From: Nonomuraea ceibae
Lineage (GTDB): Bacteria > Actinomycetota > Actinomycetes > Streptosporangiales > Streptosporangiaceae
Direction of reading: 5' to 3'
Length of the DNA: 64,000 nt
NCBI RefSeq assembly: GCF_019396325.1
Contig: NZ_JAHKRO010000004.1
Span: 62,001 to 126,000, forward strand
Part shown: positions 37,602-46,892 of the stretch, in pieces
How positions within the stretch are numbered: position 1 is the first letter of the stretch
How the letters are laid out: the number at the start of each line of letters is the position of its first letter
Program-made: the position numbers and the translations under genes
The notes under the pieces: model-generated
Told to the model about the DNA's origin: nothing
Databases searched by the model: none
Seen by the model: only the letters and a program-made list of their open reading frames with translations

Positions 37602-38278
37602 CTGGCGCCCGGCTCCGGCTTCTTGCCGCGCAGCAGCGCCGGCACCGTGACCAGGTGGTAGCCGCGCTTCTTCAGCTCCTTGACGATCCCCGGCATGGCC
37701 TTGACCGTCGCCGGGACCGTGTCGTGCATGAGGATCACGCCGTCGCGCTTGGCCAGCCGGAGCACCGCGGCCTTGATCTTCCTGGCGTCGCGCAGGTCCC
37801 AGTCGAGGGTGGTGCCGGTCCACATCACCTGCGCCAGGTCGTGCTGGGAGGCCAGGTGGAGCACCCGGTCGTCGGTGTGCCCGTAGGGCGGCCGGAACAT
37901 CGACGGCGCCCGGCCGGTGGCCTTCTCGATGGCCTCCTGGGTGGCGCCGAGCTCGTCGAGGACGTCGTCGTCGAACAGCGTCGGCAGCGACGGGTGCGAG
38001 TAGGTGTGGTTGCCGATCGCGTGACCCTCTCGGGCGGTGCGCCTGGCGATGGCCGGACGCTCCTCCACCTTGTTGCCGACCAGGAAGAACGTGGCCTTGA
38101 CCCGTTCCTTCTTGAGCAGGTCGAGCAGGGCCGGCGTGGTCTTGCCGGGCCCGTCGTCGAACGTGAGCGCCAGGCACTTGACCCTGGCACAGTCGATCTT
38201 CGCCTGTGAGGCGCCGGCGGGGGCGCCGGAGACCAGCAAGGAGACGGAGAGCAAGCCGTGGATCAGCACATGCTCCAC
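37589..38278 (-). CDS. Exported polysaccharide deacetylase (NodB domain)
   Basis: 229-residue carbohydrate esterase 4. Signal-like N-terminus LIHGLLSVSLLVSGAPAGAS, then ALTFDDGPGKTT (catalytic base and metal Asp), metal histidines in GNHTYSHPSL, FRPPYG and ILMHDTVPAT. It removes N- or O-acetyl groups from peptidoglycan or another wall glycan outside the membrane. GTG 38278 is taken; GTG 38269 would shorten it by three codons. Last gene of a long minus-strand run of glycan genes. Confidence 0.88.
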   Translation of the reverse strand: MEHVLIHGLLSVSLLVSGAPAGASQAKIDCARVKCLALTFDDGPGKTTPALLDLLKKERVKATFFLVGNKVEERPAIARRTAREGHAIGNHTYSHPSLPTLFDDDVLDELGATQEAIEKATGRAPSMFRPPYGHTDDRVLHLASQHDLAQVMWTGTTLDWDLRDARKIKAAVLRLAKRDGVILMHDTVPATVKAMPGIVKELKKRGYHLVTVPALLRGKKPEPGASYPS

Positions 38279-38291
38279 TGTATCGCCGGGA

Positions 38292-38999
38292 TCATCCGCC
38301 CAGCCGGGCCCGTAGGAACAGTGTTACGCCTTTGCATGATTTGACCGGAAGGTACCGTTCTGCGATCACGACCGCCGACAGCCCCGCGTTCACCAGGAAC
38401 GGCAGCTTGCGCAGGTCACTGCCCGTCGATCCGCGCCGGTGCCGGGCGACCAGCGGGCGCAGCAGCACGTTCCAGCTCCACACCCGCTCCACCCGCAGCC
38501 CCGCCTTCTCCACGACGGTGGTCAACGAGGCGCGGTCGTAGCGGCGCAGGTGCCCGACGGCGTCGTCGTGCTCCGACCACAGCGACATGTCGCACGGCAC
38601 CGCGATCAGCGCGTGCCCGCCCGGCCGCAGCACCCGCGCCATCTGCTCGGTGACCAGGTAGTCCTCCTCGACGTGTTCGAGCACGTCGAACGCCGTCACC
38701 AGGTCGACGCTGGCCGACTCCACCGGAGGCCACCGGGCGTCGGCGACCATCGCCCGCAGCCCGCGCTGCCTGGCGACCTCCACGGCCTCCTCCGAGCAGT
38801 CGGCCGCGGTCGCGTCCCAGCCCTCCTCCACGAGCACGCGCGTGTTGCCGCCGCCCGCCGCGCCCAGGTCGAGCGCCCGCCCGGGACGGCCGTGGCGGGC
38901 CAGCCGCCGCAGCTCGGCGCGCAGGATCGCCCGCCGCTCCCGGTACCACCAGTGGGTCTGCTCCAGCGCGACGAGCTGCCGGATCTCGGTGACGTCCAC
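38292..38999 (-). CDS. SAM-dependent methyltransferase (surface-glycan type)
   Basis: 235 residues. N-terminal ALEQTHWWYRERRAIL is typical of methyltransferases found in polysaccharide and glycolipid clusters. SAM site LDLGAAGGGNTRVLVEEG, acidic ATAADCSEEA, and FDVLEHVEEDYLVTEQMARVLRPGG. It has a C-terminal hydrophobic stretch. GTG 38999 lies six bases after the GT2-GtrA gene, so co-transcription is likely. Confidence 0.85.
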   Translation of the reverse strand: MDVTEIRQLVALEQTHWWYRERRAILRAELRRLARHGRPGRALDLGAAGGGNTRVLVEEGWDATAADCSEEAVEVARQRGLRAMVADARWPPVESASVDLVTAFDVLEHVEEDYLVTEQMARVLRPGGHALIAVPCDMSLWSEHDDAVGHLRRYDRASLTTVVEKAGLRVERVWSWNVLLRPLVARHRRGSTGSDLRKLPFLVNAGLSAVVIAERYLPVKSCKGVTLFLRARLGG

Positions 39000-39005
39000 A
39001 ATGCA

Positions 39006-40214
39006 TCAACTCCGTGTGCGGGCGAAAACCCAGCGGTCGAGGGCGATGAAACGCAACAGGGTGAGCACGCCGTAGGTGGCGACGACCGCGGCGACCTCGA
39101 ACAGCCGCCCCGCCGCCGGGGCCAGCCCCACCACCACCGCGGTGGTGACGGCGTAGTTCGACAGGAACACCGCCGCCGCCCGCAGATGCATCCCGGTACG
39201 CTTGCCGCCCCGCCTGCCGAACGTCCAGCGGCGATTGGCCTCGGTGTTGACCACCCCGGTGAGCACGAGCGCCGCCAGGTTGCACAGCGCGGGCTCCAGC
39301 ACCTCCCTGAGCGGCAGGTAGAGCAGCGCGTACAGGACCGAGGTGAACGCTCCGACGGCGGCGAACTTGACCAGCTTGGCCACCTTCGGCTCGGCCACCA
39401 CGGCGTCCGGGTGGACGGGCGCGAGCTCGGCGGGCCCGGCCACGTCGACGGTGGCCCGCCCGGTGGACATCGACCAGGTCAGCCGGGCCAGCCCCTTCAG
39501 GTCGGCCACGGCCGTGCGGACCACCCGGACCCGCGAGTCCAGGTCCTCCACCCAGTCGACCGGCACCTCGTGCACGCGCAGCCCGTTGTGCTCGGCGAGC
39601 AGGAGCAGCTCGGTGTCGAAGAACCAGGCGTCGTCCTCGACCCGGTCCATCAGCGGCCTGATCACGTCGGCCCGCGCCGCCTTGAACCCGCACTGCGCGT
39701 CGCTGAACCGGGCCCCGAAGCCGACCCGCAGCAGCGCGTTGTAGACGCGCGAGATCACCTCCCGCTTGACCGAGCGGCGGGTGCGGGCGGTGTGCGCGAG
39801 CCGGGTGCCGATGGCGATCTCGGAGTGGCCGCTGGCCAGCGACGCCACCATCGGGAACAGCGCGCCGAGCCCGGTGGACAGGTCCACGTCCATGTACGCG
39901 ACGATGTCGGCCGGGCTGTCACGCCAGGCCGCCTTCAGCGCCGCGCCCCGCCCGGCGATCTCCAGCCGCCTGGCGTGCACCCGGCTGTGCCCCGAGGCGA
40001 GCGCCTGGGCGATCTGCCAGGTGGCGTCGGTGCTGCCGTTGTCCACGATCGTGATGCGCCACGGCATCGGGAAGGAGTCGTCCAGGAACGCGGTGAGCGT
40101 GCGCACGCAGCCGGGCAGCGCGCGTTCCTCGTTGTAGACGGGAATGACGATGTCGACGGTCGCGAGCCGGGCGGGCGCGTCGACGACGGTGCCTGCGCGC
40201 AAGCGCGTGTCCAT
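39006..40214 (-). CDS. GT2 glycosyltransferase fused to a GtrA membrane domain
   Basis: 402 residues. Residues 20-250 are a DPM1-like family 2 glycosyltransferase (TVDIVIPVYNEERAL, IVDNGSTDATWQIA, DIVAYMDVDLSTGLG with the DxD, FSDAQCGFKA). Residues about 265-400 are a GtrA domain with four membrane helices (KFAAVGAFTSVLYALLYLPL, ANRRWTFGRR). The combination usually makes or flips a polyprenyl-phosphate sugar for GT-C enzymes acting outside. Such an enzyme may be the next upstream gene (740 aa membrane protein). GGGGA precedes ATG 40214. Confidence 0.9.
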   Translation of the reverse strand: MDTRLRAGTVVDAPARLATVDIVIPVYNEERALPGCVRTLTAFLDDSFPMPWRITIVDNGSTDATWQIAQALASGHSRVHARRLEIAGRGAALKAAWRDSPADIVAYMDVDLSTGLGALFPMVASLASGHSEIAIGTRLAHTARTRRSVKREVISRVYNALLRVGFGARFSDAQCGFKAARADVIRPLMDRVEDDAWFFDTELLLLAEHNGLRVHEVPVDWVEDLDSRVRVVRTAVADLKGLARLTWSMSTGRATVDVAGPAELAPVHPDAVVAEPKVAKLVKFAAVGAFTSVLYALLYLPLREVLEPALCNLAALVLTGVVNTEANRRWTFGRRGGKRTGMHLRAAAVFLSNYAVTTAVVVGLAPAAGRLFEVAAVVATYGVLTLLRFIALDRWVFARTRS

Positions 40215-40312
40215 GGGTTCCCCTCGTCGCTGGTCCTGGGGAAAATGGTGGGCGGGCGGAACGGGCCGGGCCGGTTGATTTCCGCGCACCGGGCACGGAC
40301 CAGGCCAGGTCT

Positions 40313-42535
40313 TTACCCGCCGATCACCTCATAGACCGCGCAGTCCCCCTTGTGGAAACGCAACCGGGCGAACCTCCCGACATCCGGCGACTCCCGGACC
40401 CCCTCCACGAACAGCCACCTGACCCCGTATTTCTGGGCCAGCCGCCCGATGGTGTGTTCCGAGGGCGTCTGGAAGGCCGCGTCGTTCACCGCCAGTCGCA
40501 ACGGATCGGCGAACCCGATCCGCAGATAGGACTCCCTCGTCTCGGGCGCCCGCCGGAGCGTGCTCATCGCGTACGCCCACCCCTCGACCAGCACCCGCCG
40601 CTCGCTGTAGCCCGACACCCAGTAGTGCCGGGCGTCGCAGTGCCGCCGCACGGTCGGCCGGCAGTGCAGGTTGGTGGCCACCACGTCGCCCGGCCCGGAG
40701 TGGTCGCGCAGCCACCGCGCCGCCTCCATGCCCCCTTCGGGCATCATCTGCCGGAACTGCCCGCCCGGCCCGACCTGCCGCACCGCCTTGACCGCCGCCG
40801 CCGGCACCGTGTAGCCGCACGCCAGCGCCGCCACCACCACCGCCGCGACCGGCCTGCGCCACACCGCCACCGCCGCCCCGGCGACGACCAGCACACCCCC
40901 CAGCACCAGGTACGGCAGCGCGACGTCGGCGAGCCGCAGCTCCCGCGCCGGAATCTCGACGCCGAGCGTCTCCGCCACCAGCACCGCCAGCCCCGCCCCG
41001 GCGGCCAGCGCGCCCGCCGCGACCCGCCACGCCCCGGGGAAGGCCCGCAGCAGCGCCCCGGCCCCCGCGACCGCCAGGATCGCCAGGTAGGGCTTCGCGC
41101 TGGTCAGGAAGTAGAGCTGGGAGGCGGCCGGATGCCCGAACACCAGCACGGCCCCCACCCCGGCGGCCCCGATGCCGCCGAGCAACAACACCCCCGGGTC
41201 CCACCCCCGCCACAGCGCGAGCCCCGCGATGCCCGACCACACGCACGCCAGCGCGCCCACGTGGAGTCCCGCGAGCGCCAGCGCCGGCCCCACGGGGAGC
41301 TGCGCCATCTCCGGGTCGCTCAGCTCGGCCGCCGCCCGCCACAGCCGCAGCATCGTGTCGAACGGCGTCACCGTCATGCCCTGGGTCCCGTGCGCGAACA
41401 GCACGAACTGCGCCACCAGCAGCCCGCCCACGGCCAGCCCCGCGGCGGCCAGCGCGGGCCGGTGCACCCGCCGGTCCACCAGCAGCCGCACCCCCAGCAC
41501 CACCGCCAGCCCGGCCACCAGCAGCGGCAGGTAGGTCGCCTTGGCCCCGGTGAGCGCGAGCAGCAGCACCCCCACGACCAGCCACCGCCCGCGCCCGTCG
41601 CGCAGGTAGGCGATCAGCGCGAGCACCACCGGCGCGAACAGCAACGCCCCGAACGTCTGCGTGGGGCTCAGCCAGGCGCTGAACGGCGACATCGCCGGGA
41701 ACAGCTCCACGCTCCCGGCCGGCAGCGCCGGCGAGCACGCCAGACAGGCGGCCACCACGGACGCCACCCCCGCCCAGGCCCGCCCGGCCAGCCGCCACCC
41801 GGTCACCCCGAGCAGCACCATCGTCGCCGCCAGCATCGGCAGCACGCTCAGCCGGTAGAGCAGCGTCTGCGGCTCGATCCCGGTCAGCCAGCTCGTCGCG
41901 GCCATCTCCGCGTAGACGAACCAGTGGTAGGACAGCGGCTCACCCAGCACCGACGGGAACTGCGGCGGCACGTGATGCCGGACCTCGCCGAGAAGCGCCA
42001 GGTGGTAGTGCATGTCGACGTAGGGGCCGGCGTTGCCCGGCCAGGTCAGCCCATGCACCGCGTAGAACTGCCGGGCGCTCCAGGCGAGCAGATAGCCGAC
42101 GACGCCCGACATGGCCCACGCCCACCACAGCGGCACCCGTACGCCCGAGCCGCGCCAGTGGCGCCGCAGCTTCGGCACCGCCAGGAACGCCACGACGGTC
42201 AGCACCGGCCAGGCGGCCACCGCGAGCGGCGCCCCGAGCGCCCGCGCCGGCAGGTAGACCAGCACCTCGATCGCGTAGCCGAGCGCCAGCCCGGCGGCCA
42301 GGTCGGCGGGCAGCGACCCGCCCCCGGGCCCCAGCGCCCGCCAGAGCAGCGTCCCGGGCAGCATCACCCCGAGCCCGACGTAGCCGGCGAAAGCGCCGAG
42401 GTCCTGCAGTGGCACGCCGTGGTGCCACAGCACCACCACGGCGGCCACGGCCACCAGCACCGCCGGCACCCACCCGTAGCCACGCCGCGCCCGCGCGGCA
42501 GGCAACACCGGCACCCTGGACAGCGCGACCGTCAT
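40313..42535 (-). CDS. Large polytopic membrane protein, GT-C glycosyltransferase-like
   Basis: 740 residues with about 14 predicted hydrophobic helices up to residue 590 and a soluble C-terminal domain (about 600-740). The first large outer loop contains YVDMHYHLALLGEVRHHVPP, recalling the acidic/His loop of GT-C transferases that use polyprenyl-phosphate sugars. C-terminal CRPTVRRHCDARHYWVSGYS has paired cysteines. No specific family is recognised. The GT2-GtrA protein encoded next could supply its donor. Confidence 0.7.
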   Translation of the reverse strand: MTVALSRVPVLPAARARRGYGWVPAVLVAVAAVVVLWHHGVPLQDLGAFAGYVGLGVMLPGTLLWRALGPGGGSLPADLAAGLALGYAIEVLVYLPARALGAPLAVAAWPVLTVVAFLAVPKLRRHWRGSGVRVPLWWAWAMSGVVGYLLAWSARQFYAVHGLTWPGNAGPYVDMHYHLALLGEVRHHVPPQFPSVLGEPLSYHWFVYAEMAATSWLTGIEPQTLLYRLSVLPMLAATMVLLGVTGWRLAGRAWAGVASVVAACLACSPALPAGSVELFPAMSPFSAWLSPTQTFGALLFAPVVLALIAYLRDGRGRWLVVGVLLLALTGAKATYLPLLVAGLAVVLGVRLLVDRRVHRPALAAAGLAVGGLLVAQFVLFAHGTQGMTVTPFDTMLRLWRAAAELSDPEMAQLPVGPALALAGLHVGALACVWSGIAGLALWRGWDPGVLLLGGIGAAGVGAVLVFGHPAASQLYFLTSAKPYLAILAVAGAGALLRAFPGAWRVAAGALAAGAGLAVLVAETLGVEIPARELRLADVALPYLVLGGVLVVAGAAVAVWRRPVAAVVVAALACGYTVPAAAVKAVRQVGPGGQFRQMMPEGGMEAARWLRDHSGPGDVVATNLHCRPTVRRHCDARHYWVSGYSERRVLVEGWAYAMSTLRRAPETRESYLRIGFADPLRLAVNDAAFQTPSEHTIGRLAQKYGVRWLFVEGVRESPDVGRFARLRFHKGDCAVYEVIGG

Positions 42536-42580
42536 GGCGCCCTCAGTCCCCTCAGCCTCCTCAGCCCCTGAACCCGCTGG

Positions 42581-43792
42581 TCAGGCCGACACCATGACCA
42601 GCCGGGTGAACTCGGCGGCCAGATCGACGCCGTCCCACACCCGGTGGAAGCTCAGCGCGTCACCGAACGGCACCATCCGGTCGACCCCGCGCCCGGCGAG
42701 CACCTGGGCCAGCTCCATCAGCTCGTCCCTGGCGAACCCGAAGTGCGTCATCGTCTGGTCGCGCCGCCCCACCAGCGGCACCAGCTCGGTCAGCGTGCCG
42801 AGCCTGGCGTGGGCGAACGTGCCGGTGCCGAGCCAGCGGCGGGGGGCGGCCACGGCGGTCGACAGCGTGACGTTGGCCAGCGCGTTGCCGTGGAAGTCGA
42901 TCGTCCCGGCCGACCCGTCGGCGGCCATGCCGTAGGTGGCGACCCGCTTCTCCACGGCCATCGCCGCGTCGACCGCCCAGCCCCGCTGGGAGACGGCCTG
43001 CGACAGGTGGGCGGTGAAGTCGGCGCGGGCGGCGTCGGACTCGTCGCGCGGCCCCACCCAGAAGACGGTCCGCGGCGAGGAGCAGGCGGCCTGGTCGAAC
43101 CAGTAGGAGTCGTTGACGAACCCCTCGGCCATCGCCACCCGGGTGGCGGGCGGCGCGGCCAACCAGGCCGACGAGCGCACGGCCGCGAACGACGAGCGGT
43201 CGGGGAAGGTCAGGTCGCGCGCGTGCGGGGCCAGCGGATGCTTGCGGATCTCGTCGACGGTCCGGTCGCCGCCCCAGATGACCCGCAGGTCACAGCCCGA
43301 GGAGAGCGCGGCGGTGATGGAGTCGGAGCGGTCGTAGCAGACGATCCGCTGGGTCGCGGCCACCACCGGGTCGGCCCCGTCGAGCGACTCCAGCAGCGTT
43401 CCGACGATGGTCGAGGCGACCGTGCCGGCCCGGGGCGACAGGCGCACCACGTTGCGGTTGCCCATCAGCGCCGACAGCGCCCACGAGTAGACGAACACGG
43501 TGTCGACGTTGGCAGGCGGGATGTGGAACACCAGGCCGCGCGGCACCCGTACGTGATCGCCGCGCAGGCCCTCGACGGTGCGCAGCAGCTCGCTGCGGCG
43601 CAGGAAGAAGCCGAGCGAGCCCAGCTCGGGATGGCGGCGCGACAGCGTGGGCCGCAGCAGGCGGCGGCCGAACCCGGTGAGGAAGTCGCGCACCCGCTCG
43701 TCGCCCACAGCCAGGCCGCCGCCCGCGGTGATCTGGTCGAGCAGGGTGCCGACCGGGACCGGCGGGCCGTCGGGGAACCTCACGTCGAGCAT
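42581..43792 (-). CDS. LuxC-like acyl-CoA/acyl-protein reductase
   Basis: 403-residue NADPH-dependent reductase of the LuxC (aldehyde dehydrogenase-related) family, reducing an activated acyl group to an aldehyde. The nucleophile is probably Cys237 in DQAACSSPRTVFWVG; the N-terminal half has HIPPANVDTVFVYSWALSAL and NRNVVRLSPRAG. The ATG overlaps the TAA of the LuxE-like gene (TAATG). No luciferase genes are present, so the product is not for light. In this locus it may reduce an acyl-ACP or acyl-enzyme for a glycan building block. Confidence 0.85.
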   Translation of the reverse strand: MLDVRFPDGPPVPVGTLLDQITAGGGLAVGDERVRDFLTGFGRRLLRPTLSRRHPELGSLGFFLRRSELLRTVEGLRGDHVRVPRGLVFHIPPANVDTVFVYSWALSALMGNRNVVRLSPRAGTVASTIVGTLLESLDGADPVVAATQRIVCYDRSDSITAALSSGCDLRVIWGGDRTVDEIRKHPLAPHARDLTFPDRSSFAAVRSSAWLAAPPATRVAMAEGFVNDSYWFDQAACSSPRTVFWVGPRDESDAARADFTAHLSQAVSQRGWAVDAAMAVEKRVATYGMAADGSAGTIDFHGNALANVTLSTAVAAPRRWLGTGTFAHARLGTLTELVPLVGRRDQTMTHFGFARDELMELAQVLAGRGVDRMVPFGDALSFHRVWDGVDLAAEFTRLVMVSA

Positions 43793-44823
43793 TACGCGGC
43801 CGCCTGCCCGTAGGTGTCGCTGCACCCGCGCGCCTCGGCCCGGGGCAGCCGGCCCAGCACCGAGAAGCGCTTGCCGGGCCACACGCCGTCGTCGACGCCG
43901 TGGACCACGCCCAGGTCCTCGGTCAGCAGCACGTGGCCGGGATAGGAGGTCGGCAGCGTGCTCACCACCTCGATCAGCCCCGGCGCCCCCGGCGGCGCCT
44001 CCTGCCAGGTGTCGGGGTCGCGGATCACCACGTCGGCGAAGTCGGGGCAGTAGAGGCCGCCGCCGTCGGGGCCTTCGAGGAAGACCGTGCCGATCTGCTC
44101 GACCATGCCGTAGAAGTTGTGGACACGGCGCAGCCCGCACTCCTCGGCCAGGCGCCTGCGGAACTCCTGGTTGTCGACCGACTGCTCGGCCAGCTTCTTC
44201 CAGCCGCCGGAGTGGACGAGCACGCCCTGCGACAGGTCCATGCCCAGCTCGCGCAGGTGGAGCCAGGCCAGGTAGGTGAAGCCGAAGATCAGGTAGGGCT
44301 CGGCGCCGTGCCTGGCCAGGAAGCCCTTGACCGCCTCGGCGTCGAGCTCGCCCCGCTCGTCGAGGGCGAAGGTGTGGTCCCGGCCGAAGTTCATCATGCC
44401 GAGGACGCCCGCGCCCCGGGCGCTCAGCGCCGGGTCGCGCACCACCGCGCGGCTATCGACGATCAGCATGGGCAGCCGCCGCTCGCCCAGCACCGCCCGC
44501 AGCGTCGCCGCGAGCATGCGCGGCTGAGCCGCGGCGGCCTCCCGGTCGAGGTAGACGCGGCTGGGCCGCTGCCCGGTCGTGCCGCTGGAGGTGAGCACCC
44601 GGAACACCTGGTCCTCGGGAACGCTGCGCAGCTCGTGGGTCTTGAACAGCCGCACCGGCAGCCACGGCAGCGCCGCCACCCGGTCGTAGGGCGGCCTGGC
44701 GCCGATCGCGTCGAGGATGCGCCGGTAAGGAGGGCAAGCCAGGCGGTGCCGCTCGGTGAGCGCGGTCAGCTCGGGCAGCAGCGCGGCCTCACGCTCGGCT
44801 GCCGACAGGGTGAAGACGGTCAC
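43792..44823 (-). CDS. LuxE-like acyl-protein synthetase/acyltransferase
   Basis: 343 residues of the LuxE/PaaK-type adenylate-forming family. Phosphate loop FRVLTSSGTTGQRPSRV at about 74-90, FGFTYLAWLHL, HSGGWKKL and RVHNFYGMVEQIGTVF. LuxE activates a fatty acid as acyl-AMP and hands it to LuxC. GTG 44823 overlaps the stop of the AMP ligase gene (GTGA) and has GGAGG upstream. LuxE and LuxC are the classical partners of a fatty-acid reductase complex. Confidence 0.87.
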   Translation of the reverse strand: MTVFTLSAAEREAALLPELTALTERHRLACPPYRRILDAIGARPPYDRVAALPWLPVRLFKTHELRSVPEDQVFRVLTSSGTTGQRPSRVYLDREAAAAQPRMLAATLRAVLGERRLPMLIVDSRAVVRDPALSARGAGVLGMMNFGRDHTFALDERGELDAEAVKGFLARHGAEPYLIFGFTYLAWLHLRELGMDLSQGVLVHSGGWKKLAEQSVDNQEFRRRLAEECGLRRVHNFYGMVEQIGTVFLEGPDGGGLYCPDFADVVIRDPDTWQEAPPGAPGLIEVVSTLPTSYPGHVLLTEDLGVVHGVDDGVWPGKRFSVLGRLPRAEARGCSDTYGQAAA

Positions 44824-46130
44824 GTCCGGGCCTCCAGGGCGCGGTAGTCGATCTTGCCGGTGGTGAGCAGCGGCAACCGGTCGACGCCGCGCACGTCGAA
44901 GCCGCTCCAGTGCAGCCGCAGCTCGGTGCCGAGCCGCCGGGCCAGCGTCGAGCAGCCCTTGGCGTCGACGCCCTCGGCCCACACCGTGACCCGGTCGTCG
45001 CCGCCGGTGGCCGCGATCGGGCCGCAGTCGCGCAGCAGCCGCTCCACGTCGTCGAGGTTGACCCGCACGCCGAAGATCTTGGCGATGCGCTTGACCCGGC
45101 CGGTGAGGTGCAGGAACCCCTCCTCGTCGAGGTGGCCCAGGTCGCCGGTGCGCAGCACGCCGCCCAGCTCGTCGCCCTTGGCCAGGTCGGCGGCCTCGTC
45201 GGCATAGCCCATCATCACGTTGGGGCCGTGGTAGACGACCTCGCCGTCGACGATCTCCAGCCGGCCGCCGGGCACCGCGACCCCCGCCGAGCCCGGCTTG
45301 CCGGCCAGCCGGTCGGGGGGCAGCACCGCGATCCGGGCCGTCGCCTCGGTCTGGCCGTACATGACGTAGAGGGTCGTGGGCAGGGCGGCGAACTCGGTGA
45401 CCAGGTCGGGCCTGAGCCGGCCGCCCGCCTGGGTGAGCGTGGTGAGCGACGGGTGGTCGGCGGGGTCGAAGCGGAGCCTGCGCAGCATCTCGTACTGATA
45501 GGGCACCGCGGCGAGCGAGGTGCAGCGGTGCTCGTCGAGCGAGGCCCAGAAGGAGCGTTCGAGCAGCCCGGCGTCGGTCAGCAGGACGCTCGCGCCGGCC
45601 ACCAGGTGGCTGTTGAGCACCGACAGGCCGTAGCTGTAGTGCAGCGGCAGGCTGGTGGGCGCGATCTCGGCGGGCCCGATGGCCAGCGCCTCGGCGATGG
45701 CCCGCGCGTTGGCGAGCACGGCGGCGCGCGAGAGCCGCACCAGCTTGGGGCTGCCGGTCGAGCCGGAGGTCGCCAGCAGCACGGCCAGGTCGGGATGGGT
45801 CGGGCTGCCCGCGCTGCGTGCCGTCGCGCCGTGCGGCGCGTGGGCGAAGCCGAGCAGGGCGGCGGGCTTGAACCGGCCCGCGAGCTCGGCCAGCGCGGCG
45901 GCGGGCAGGTCGGGGTCGAGCAGCGCCACCGCCCGCCGGGCCCGCCAGGCGGCCAGGTAGCGCACCACCGAGGGCAGGTCGTTGCGCATGCCGCAGAAGA
46001 TCGGACCGGCCGGCAGCCCGTCCAGGGTGGCGGCGGCGCGCTCGACGCGGGTGGCGAGGGCGTCGCCGCCGAGACCGCCCGGCTCCTCGTCGGAGACGAG
46101 CCGCGCGCCCGGGTGCGGGAGATCAACCAT
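44820..46130 (-). CDS. AMP-dependent acyl ligase
   Basis: 436-residue adenylate-forming enzyme (acyl-CoA synthetase/DltA-like). Core motif VLLATSGSTGSPKLVRLS at 117-134, YVMYGQTEATARI, GVLRTGDLGHLDEEGFLHLTGR and the C-terminal catalytic lysine in LLTTGKIDYRAL. Shorter than acyl-CoA synthetases, similar to ligases that load a free-standing acyl carrier protein. An ACP gene in the same operon is a likely acceptor. Acid substrate unknown. Confidence 0.87.
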   Translation of the reverse strand: MVDLPHPGARLVSDEEPGGLGGDALATRVERAAATLDGLPAGPIFCGMRNDLPSVVRYLAAWRARRAVALLDPDLPAAALAELAGRFKPAALLGFAHAPHGATARSAGSPTHPDLAVLLATSGSTGSPKLVRLSRAAVLANARAIAEALAIGPAEIAPTSLPLHYSYGLSVLNSHLVAGASVLLTDAGLLERSFWASLDEHRCTSLAAVPYQYEMLRRLRFDPADHPSLTTLTQAGGRLRPDLVTEFAALPTTLYVMYGQTEATARIAVLPPDRLAGKPGSAGVAVPGGRLEIVDGEVVYHGPNVMMGYADEAADLAKGDELGGVLRTGDLGHLDEEGFLHLTGRVKRIAKIFGVRVNLDDVERLLRDCGPIAATGGDDRVTVWAEGVDAKGCSTLARRLGTELRLHWSGFDVRGVDRLPLLTTGKIDYRALEART

Positions 46131-46133
46131 GAC

Positions 46134-46892
46134 TCACGGCACCAGCCCGCCGTCGACGCCGATGACCTGCCCGGTGATGAAGCAGGCGTCACTGGAGAGC
46201 AGGAAGGCGGCCAGCGCGGCCACGTCGTCGGCGGTGCCCAGGCGGCCGAGCGGCGTGGCGGCCACGGTGGCGGCGCTCGCCTCGGCGTCGAGCGTGGACA
46301 GCATCGCGGTCTGGATGTAGCCGGGAGTGACGGCGTTGACCCGGATGCCCGCCGGGCCGAGCTCCTTGGCCGCGGCCTTGGCCAGGCCCAGCAGGGACGC
46401 CTTGGTGGCGGAGTAGACCGCCTGGCCGGGGCCGCCGTCGCGGCCCATGACCGAGGAGACCAGCACGACCGACGGGCTGATGCCCCGGCGCAGCAGCCGG
46501 ACCGCGCCCTGAAGGGTGTGGACCGCGCCCACCGCGTTGACCGCGAACAGGTCACTGACTCCGGCGCTGGGCAGCATGCCGAGCAGGGCCGCGGCGTGGA
46601 CGCCCGCGTTGATCACCAGGCCGTCGAGGCGGCCGTGACGCTGGTGGATCTCGCGCATCATCGCGGAGATCGCGGTGGGGTCGGACACGTCGCCGTGGAC
46701 GCCGCCGACCCGGCCGCCGGTGAGCGCGGCCAGCTCGCCCGCCGCCTTGGCGGTGCGGGCCTGGTCGCGGCCGTGGACGACGACCTCGCGGTGGGTGGTG
46801 GCCAGCCGCGTGGCGATGGCCCGGCCGATGCCCGAGGTGGAGCCGGTGACCAGGACGACGCGGGGGTCAGCGGGCCGCTGCGCCGATGCCAT
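46134..46892 (-). CDS. SDR-family 3-oxoacyl-ACP reductase-like protein
   Basis: 252-residue short-chain dehydrogenase: cofactor motif TGSTSGIG (16-23), NAG (95-97), Ser146/147, Tyr160 and Lys164 in YSATK, all intact. FabG-like, so it could reduce a beta-keto group on the carrier protein encoded just upstream, although a sugar substrate is possible. It overlaps the ACP gene by 26 bases. Confidence 0.88.
   Translation of the reverse strand: MASAQRPADPRVVLVTGSTSGIGRAIATRLATTHREVVVHGRDQARTAKAAGELAALTGGRVGGVHGDVSDPTAISAMMREIHQRHGRLDGLVINAGVHAAALLGMLPSAGVSDLFAVNAVGAVHTLQGAVRLLRRGISPSVVLVSSVMGRDGGPGQAVYSATKASLLGLAKAAAKELGPAGIRVNAVTPGYIQTAMLSTLDAEASAATVAATPLGRLGTADDVAALAAFLLSSDACFITGQVIGVDGGLVP

Noticed and set aside
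42581..44823. LuxC and LuxE homologues as a bioluminescence operon
   Set aside because: No luxA, luxB or luxD is present, and the operon instead contains an ACP, ketoreductase and AMP ligase beside sugar genes.
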